NCBI GenBank assembly: GCA_024743115.1
Contig: JANSXC010000022.1
Coordinates: 43,645-107,644 of the forward strand
Reading direction: 5' to 3'
Length of the DNA: 64,000 nt
From: a bacterium
GTDB taxonomy: Bacteria; Planctomycetota; UBA1135; UBA2386
Shown: one piece after another, positions 60,138-64,000 of the stretch
How positions within the stretch are numbered: position 1 is the stretch's first letter
Layout: every line of letters starts with the position of its first letter
Notes under the pieces: model-generated
Told to the model about the DNA's origin: nothing
What the model saw: the letters and a program-made list of their open reading frames with translations, nothing else
The model's database searches: none
Made by a program: the position numbers and the translations under genes

Positions 60138-60590
60138 CTAGCCGGCGCGGTAGAACGCGACGTCGCGGCTCTTGGTCGCCCAGAAGATCCCGTGGATCTC
60201 CTCGATCGCGGCCATGAGCTCCTCGGCGTGCTGCGCGCTGACCTCGACCTTGACGGCCGAGCAGAGTTTCGCGGCCTTCCAGAACGTGTCGTGCAGGTTC
60301 GGGTACTGCTCGAGATGCGGCGGCTTGAAGTAGTCCGTCCAGAGCACGAGCAGTTCGGTCTTGGCGAGATGGGCCTGCTCTTCCTTGATCGCGATGTAGC
60401 GGCTCAGCGTGTTGACGTAGGCGGCCATCGCCTTGGCGTCGTCGGCTGCCGGCGGCGTGAGGTCGAGAATCTTCTTGGTCATCGAGACCGCGGCTTCCGC
60501 GGCGATGCGGGCCGACGCCGGATCGTAGATGCCACAGGGCCCGTCGCAGTGGGCCTCGACGGGGGTCACGTGCTCGTTGGAGTTGGACAT
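60138..60590 (-). CDS. sodN: Nickel superoxide dismutase
   Basis: 150 residues from the ATG at 60590. It dismutes superoxide to oxygen and peroxide with one nickel. The precursor starts MSNSNEHVTPVEA and the mature protein begins with the nickel hook H14-C15-D-G-P-C19-G-I-Y22, with the ligands His1, Cys2 and Cys6. The rest is a four-helix protein (IAIKEEQAHLAKTELLVLWT, KPPHLEQYPNLHDTFWKAAK). The peptidase and permease genes follow on the same transcript. An in-frame earlier ATG would extend into a poor region and was not used. Confidence 0.97.
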   Translation of the reverse strand: MSNSNEHVTPVEAHCDGPCGIYDPASARIAAEAAVSMTKKILDLTPPAADDAKAMAAYVNTLSRYIAIKEEQAHLAKTELLVLWTDYFKPPHLEQYPNLHDTFWKAAKLCSAVKVEVSAQHAEELMAAIEEIHGIFWATKSRDVAFYRAG

Positions 60591-60698
60591 GACCCAGAGG
60601 GTAGCGCCCACGACCACGCGGCAAAAGACTCCGAATCCGCGGATGAAGACCGCACGAAGCGCAGTTCGTGAAACGAGGAGCCGCGTTCGCGATCCGGT

Positions 60699-61670
60699 TC
60701 ATCGGGACCGACGCCGCGAGAGCTCGGCCTCGGCGGCGATCACTCCGAACGCGGCCCAGCCCGGCCGTCGCGCGAGCGCGTCGAGTTGCCGCAGCGCCGC
60801 GCTCTCATCCCCCGTGACCAACTCGTGGTGCGCGAGCCCGAACGCGAGCGCGGCACCCGCACTGCCGCCACCCGCCACCAGCTCCGTGCGCGGCAACCGA
60901 CCGGCGTAGAGCCGGCAGAGCCGCAGGTAGCTCGTGTTCTCCACGACGTCGAGCTCCTCACCGAGCGCCGCGACGACGGCCTGCGCCCCGGCAGGATCGT
61001 CGCGCCGCATCCGGACGGACCAGAGCCAGTGCGACACGGCGACGCGAGATTCGTCGTCGTCGCACACTGCCAGGCAGTCGAGCCAGGCCCGTTCCGCAGC
61101 CGCGAAGTCCGCGTTCAAGAAGTGGGCCAGACCGAGGTGGTAGTGAACGTTGAAATGCAACGAGCTGTGTGGCGGCCGCCCCGGCGTCGGCAGGCCATCG
61201 GGCTCGACGCAGTCGGGCTCGTGTCGACACTGCCGGGCCGCGAGTTCGAGATCCGCGATCGCGCGATCCAGTTGACGGAGCGAGATGTGGCGATGACCGC
61301 GATGGCGCAGCAGGTAGGGGTCGCGGGGATGATGCGCGAGCGCGCGGGTGTAGACGGCGATCGCTTCGCGATACCGCGCGAGATAACCGAGTCGACGGCC
61401 GACCCAGATCGCGGCGCCGCGATCGCGCGGGCGCTGGGCGAGCTCGGCCCGCGCCGTCGCGAGGAGCCGCTCCTGCTTCTCCCGCATCGCGGCGGCGATC
61501 GGCTGGGGTGCGAGGACTCGACCGTCGAACGCCACCGCACCGCGGGCCGACGGATCTGCCAGCCCCTGGTGGATCGGGTCGGGGCCGGCGTCGGCCGCGC
61601 ACGCGGCAAGAACGAGGCCGGCAGCCAGCGCGATCGAAACTGCACGACACGAACGTTGCAGACCTGCCAT
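60699..61670 (-). CDS. TPR-repeat lipoprotein
   Basis: 323 residues. The ATG at 61670 is chosen because AAGGAG (61677-61682) lies 6 bases upstream; an ATG at 61685 overlaps the apbE stop as ATGA. A signal segment SIALAAGLVLAAC ends in a lipobox. TPR-like helices follow: RGAAIWVGRRLGYLARYREA, IAVYTRALAHHPRDPYLLRH and LHFNVHYHLGLAHFLNADFA. The role is unknown. It lies downstream of apbE and is probably cotranscribed. Confidence 0.8.
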   Translation of the reverse strand: MAGLQRSCRAVSIALAAGLVLAACAADAGPDPIHQGLADPSARGAVAFDGRVLAPQPIAAAMREKQERLLATARAELAQRPRDRGAAIWVGRRLGYLARYREAIAVYTRALAHHPRDPYLLRHRGHRHISLRQLDRAIADLELAARQCRHEPDCVEPDGLPTPGRPPHSSLHFNVHYHLGLAHFLNADFAAAERAWLDCLAVCDDDESRVAVSHWLWSVRMRRDDPAGAQAVVAALGEELDVVENTSYLRLCRLYAGRLPRTELVAGGGSAGAALAFGLAHHELVTGDESAALRQLDALARRPGWAAFGVIAAEAELSRRRSR

Positions 61671-61681
61671 CGAGAACTCCT

Positions 61682-62713
61682 TCATCGGCCGGTCGCCGGC
61701 CAGTCGTGGTAGATCGCACGCAGGCCACCCTGCGCCTCATCACGGACGAGCAACAACGCTGCCGGCTGCAGCTCACTGCGCACGCGATCGAGCACGCGCT
61801 GGCCGCGGTGTTCGCCGAGCACGAGCAGCGCGGTGCCGAGTGCATCGGCCACTGCAGCGCTCGCGGCGAGCACCGTCGCACTGACCACGGCCGTCTCGCT
61901 GTTGCTGCCCGTCCGCGGATCGAATACGTGGTGCACGACGCGACCGTCCGCGCCGAGGAACGCGTTGCGATAGTCGCCGCTGGTGCAAACCGCGAGGTCA
62001 CGCGCAGGCAGACTCACGAACGCCGCATCGCGCCCCGTGAGATCCGCGCGCGGGTCGACCACGGCGACGAGCCACGGCACCCCGGACGCCTTCTCGCCGT
62101 AGCAGTAGATCTCGCCCGTCACGTCGAGAAAAGCGCCCGGAACACCGACTTCGCGCAGTCTGGCCGCGAGTTCGTCGAGGCAGGCCCCCGCAACGATGCC
62201 GTCGAGATCGAGTTCGATGCCGGGACGGCCGAAGTGGACCGTGCCGCTGTCGACGCTGACGTGGCGGTGCCCGATTCGCTCACGGGCCGCCGCGACCGCT
62301 GCCGGCTCGAGGACGACGTCCTCGCCGGACTGGGCGGCTACCTTGGCCGCGCGATAGAGCCGCATCAGCGGCTCGACGGTCGGGTCGTAGGCACCGTCGG
62401 TCGCCCGCGCCACGTGCAGCGCGAGTTCGAGCACCTGCGCGAACCGCGGCGTCGCCCGGAACGATTGCGCCGTCGCCGCCGCGCGGTTGCACGCCAGGAT
62501 CTCGGAGTCTTCACGCCACTTGCTGAACGTGCGGTCGAACTCGTCGAGCACCTCCGCCACGACGTCCCGCACGCGCGCCTCGGGCACGTCGCCGACGAAC
62601 TTGACGACGTAACCGGAACCCATCGTCGGCCCCGACATCTCGTGCACTACCGGCGCCCGGTCGCACGCCGCGGCGATCGCCAGGAGCCCCAGACCAACGA
62701 TCGTGCGGAGCAT
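61682..62713 (-). CDS. apbE: FAD:protein FMN transferase lipoprotein
   Basis: 343 residues from the ATG at 62713. The signal ends in the lipobox AAAC. ApbE enzymes move FMN from FAD onto Thr/Ser of redox proteins in the periplasm. Family elements: SGPTMGSGYVVKFVGDVPEA, DGAYDPTVEPLMRLYR, IELDLDGIVAGACLDELAAR, GEIYCYGEKASGVPW and the AVCTSGDYRNAF Mg/FAD site. No flavinylated partner (NqrB/C, RnfG) is in the window. The TPR lipoprotein follows at once. Confidence 0.93.
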   Translation of the reverse strand: MLRTIVGLGLLAIAAACDRAPVVHEMSGPTMGSGYVVKFVGDVPEARVRDVVAEVLDEFDRTFSKWREDSEILACNRAAATAQSFRATPRFAQVLELALHVARATDGAYDPTVEPLMRLYRAAKVAAQSGEDVVLEPAAVAAARERIGHRHVSVDSGTVHFGRPGIELDLDGIVAGACLDELAARLREVGVPGAFLDVTGEIYCYGEKASGVPWLVAVVDPRADLTGRDAAFVSLPARDLAVCTSGDYRNAFLGADGRVVHHVFDPRTGSNSETAVVSATVLAASAAVADALGTALLVLGEHRGQRVLDRVRSELQPAALLLVRDEAQGGLRAIYHDWPATGR

Positions 62714-62882
62714 GCTCACGCGGGGATCGTATCGGTTCGCGCCGCCGGCACACCTCGGATGTGCCGGCAACCGCGCCCGCCGGCTGCGCGAACGGCACGG
62801 CCCGCTTGCACGCCGGCCGCGCGCGGCACACGATCTCGTTCGGCGCGATCCGCTCCGCAGCCGCGCCAAAGATCGAGACCGC

Positions 62883-63857
62883 ATGAACCGAACCTCGCGT
62901 CCCTGGTCAGGCTGCCTCCCGGCGCTGCTGCTGACGGCCTGCGCCACCGCACCGCTCGAACTGCAGGCGCCCGACCCCGGCCTCGCGATCAGCGTCGGCC
63001 CGAACGACTTCCCCGGCGCCGCCCGGCTGATGGCGGGTTTCGACCACCGCAGCGAACAGCCGTTCTGGCAGAGCGGCGATCAGCTGCTGTTCGGCCTGCG
63101 GCTCCAGCGCGGCGAGGAGTTCCGCCGCTGGCTGCTGCTCCTCGAAGTCGTCGTCGGCGACGGCATGCCACGGCCCGCCGGCGCGGACGAGTCGTTCCCG
63201 AAGTTCGAGCTGTTCGAGAAGCGACAATGGAGCTACCACGCCATGGTGAAGGGCGAGCGCCGCAAGATCGGCGTCGACTCCCGCACCGCCCTCGTCAGCG
63301 TCGTCGTGCACGACGAGAACGCCAAGCCGCTCGGCAAGTCGCTCGTCAAACTGCCCGCCGAACTGATGGGCAAGGGCCTGCTCCCCGGCATCGAAGCCGC
63401 TCGCGCCCACCAGAGTCAGGGCGGCACGTTCGAAGAGTTCGAGAGCCTCGAGGAGGTCCGCCCGATGGCCGAGGGCCTCATCGCGCTGATCGCCCTGCTC
63501 GACGTCGTGCAGAACGACGAGGTGCTGGAGGACTACTTCTGGGAGGTCGTCCAGAAGCCGAGCATCTGGTCCGTGATCGCCGGCTTCGGCGTGCGTGCGT
63601 CACTCACCGCGTCACTCGAAAAGAGCGTCCCGGTCCAAGCGCTACCCGCGCCGCTGCCGCCCACCGTCAAAGCGTTCGCCATGCCGCTCCGCGTCGACGT
63701 CAACGACACGGCCGCACTCGTCGCCGACGTCATCGCCGTCGACGCCCAGCGCCCCTACGCGCTGTGCGGTGGAATCATCGCCGCCACCGCCCGCCACCCG
63801 TCGATCGAGGACCTGACGTTCGGCGTGCAGCTGCTGGCGGCGCGGTTGGGGAAGTAG
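62883..63857 (+). CDS. Lipoprotein of unknown function
   Basis: 324 residues from the ATG at 62883. The signal peptide is short (PWSGCLPALLLTAC) and ends in a lipobox. The mature part contains LGLRLQRG-like LLFGLRLQRGEEFRRWLLLL, a central RTALVSVVVHDENAKPLGKS, a helical stretch EEVRPMAEGLIALIALLDVV and a beta-rich C terminus. No family was recognised. It is divergent from apbE with 169 bases between; the 143 bases after its stop hold nothing I can identify. Confidence 0.72.
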   Translation: MNRTSRPWSGCLPALLLTACATAPLELQAPDPGLAISVGPNDFPGAARLMAGFDHRSEQPFWQSGDQLLFGLRLQRGEEFRRWLLLLEVVVGDGMPRPAGADESFPKFELFEKRQWSYHAMVKGERRKIGVDSRTALVSVVVHDENAKPLGKSLVKLPAELMGKGLLPGIEAARAHQSQGGTFEEFESLEEVRPMAEGLIALIALLDVVQNDEVLEDYFWEVVQKPSIWSVIAGFGVRASLTASLEKSVPVQALPAPLPPTVKAFAMPLRVDVNDTAALVADVIAVDAQRPYALCGGIIAATARHPSIEDLTFGVQLLAARLGK

Positions 63858-64000
63858 GCGGTGGCTGCGATGCGGCGCGCGTAGCGCCGTGACGCCCCGG
63901 GGTCAGCCGGTCACCGCGCCCTTCCGCGCGTCGCAAACGCGTCTCCCTCCTGGGCGTGGCCGCCGGTTGCGCCACTCGCCGATACCGTGAAACGGCAGCC

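Overview
The window is very GC-rich DNA with short intergenic gaps. It looks like a chromosome segment of a Gram-negative-type bacterium, most likely a planctomycete. The signs are an ECF sigma factor overlapping a membrane Ser/Thr kinase, many small lipoproteins, secreted proteins sharing a C-terminal module, a SecD-SecF fusion, and lipopolysaccharide genes (kdsB, two WaaP-type kinases, an Mla transporter). The species assignment is inference.

Layout. 1-420: tRNA genes in the order Thr-Tyr-Gly on the minus strand. 550-2169: aroC with a small response regulator. 2357-9181: a secreted serine hydrolase with tandem repeats, a kinase/sigma pair and a second secreted protein. 9216-13897: mutS2, a transsulfuration enzyme, an HU-like protein and a WaaP-type kinase. 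14035-20111: two lipoproteins, then a W-P-F repeat lipoprotein translationally coupled to mlaE-mlaF-mlaD. 20232-25285: a membrane protein, a possible anchored RNase toxin with a partner, and ribE. 25340-32931: trmD-rplS, secDF, nadB, hflX. 33036-40140: a very large secreted subtilase and pyruvate carboxylase. 40283-50728: kdsB-pyrG, DinB, several extracytoplasmic proteins and a CE15-like esterase. 50816-51899: a peroxiredoxin and a membrane protein. 51912-57712: a six-gene, mostly overlapping glycan assembly cluster. 57892-63857: mazG, a nickel superoxide dismutase operon (sodN-sodX-nickel permease), apbE and lipoproteins.

The most notable observation is at 50816-51253. A BCP-type peroxiredoxin reads through in one frame except for a single TGA that falls exactly on the peroxidatic cysteine codon. 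A stem-loop that fits the bacterial SECIS description follows 15 bases later. It is best read as an unannotated selenoprotein, not a broken gene. Next in interest are the W-P-F lipoprotein fused to the Mla operon, the possible toxin-immunity pair at 21646-22522, the polyglycine-hydrolase-like protein at 2357-4492, and a C-terminal module shared by three secreted proteins.

Envelope work dominates the window: lipid transport (Mla), LPS sugar activation (KdsB), core glycosylation and phosphorylation (the 52-58 kb cluster), secretion (SecDF) and many exported products. Redox defence appears twice, as the selenium peroxiredoxin and the nickel SOD, so both enzymes would depend on trace-metal or selenium supply.
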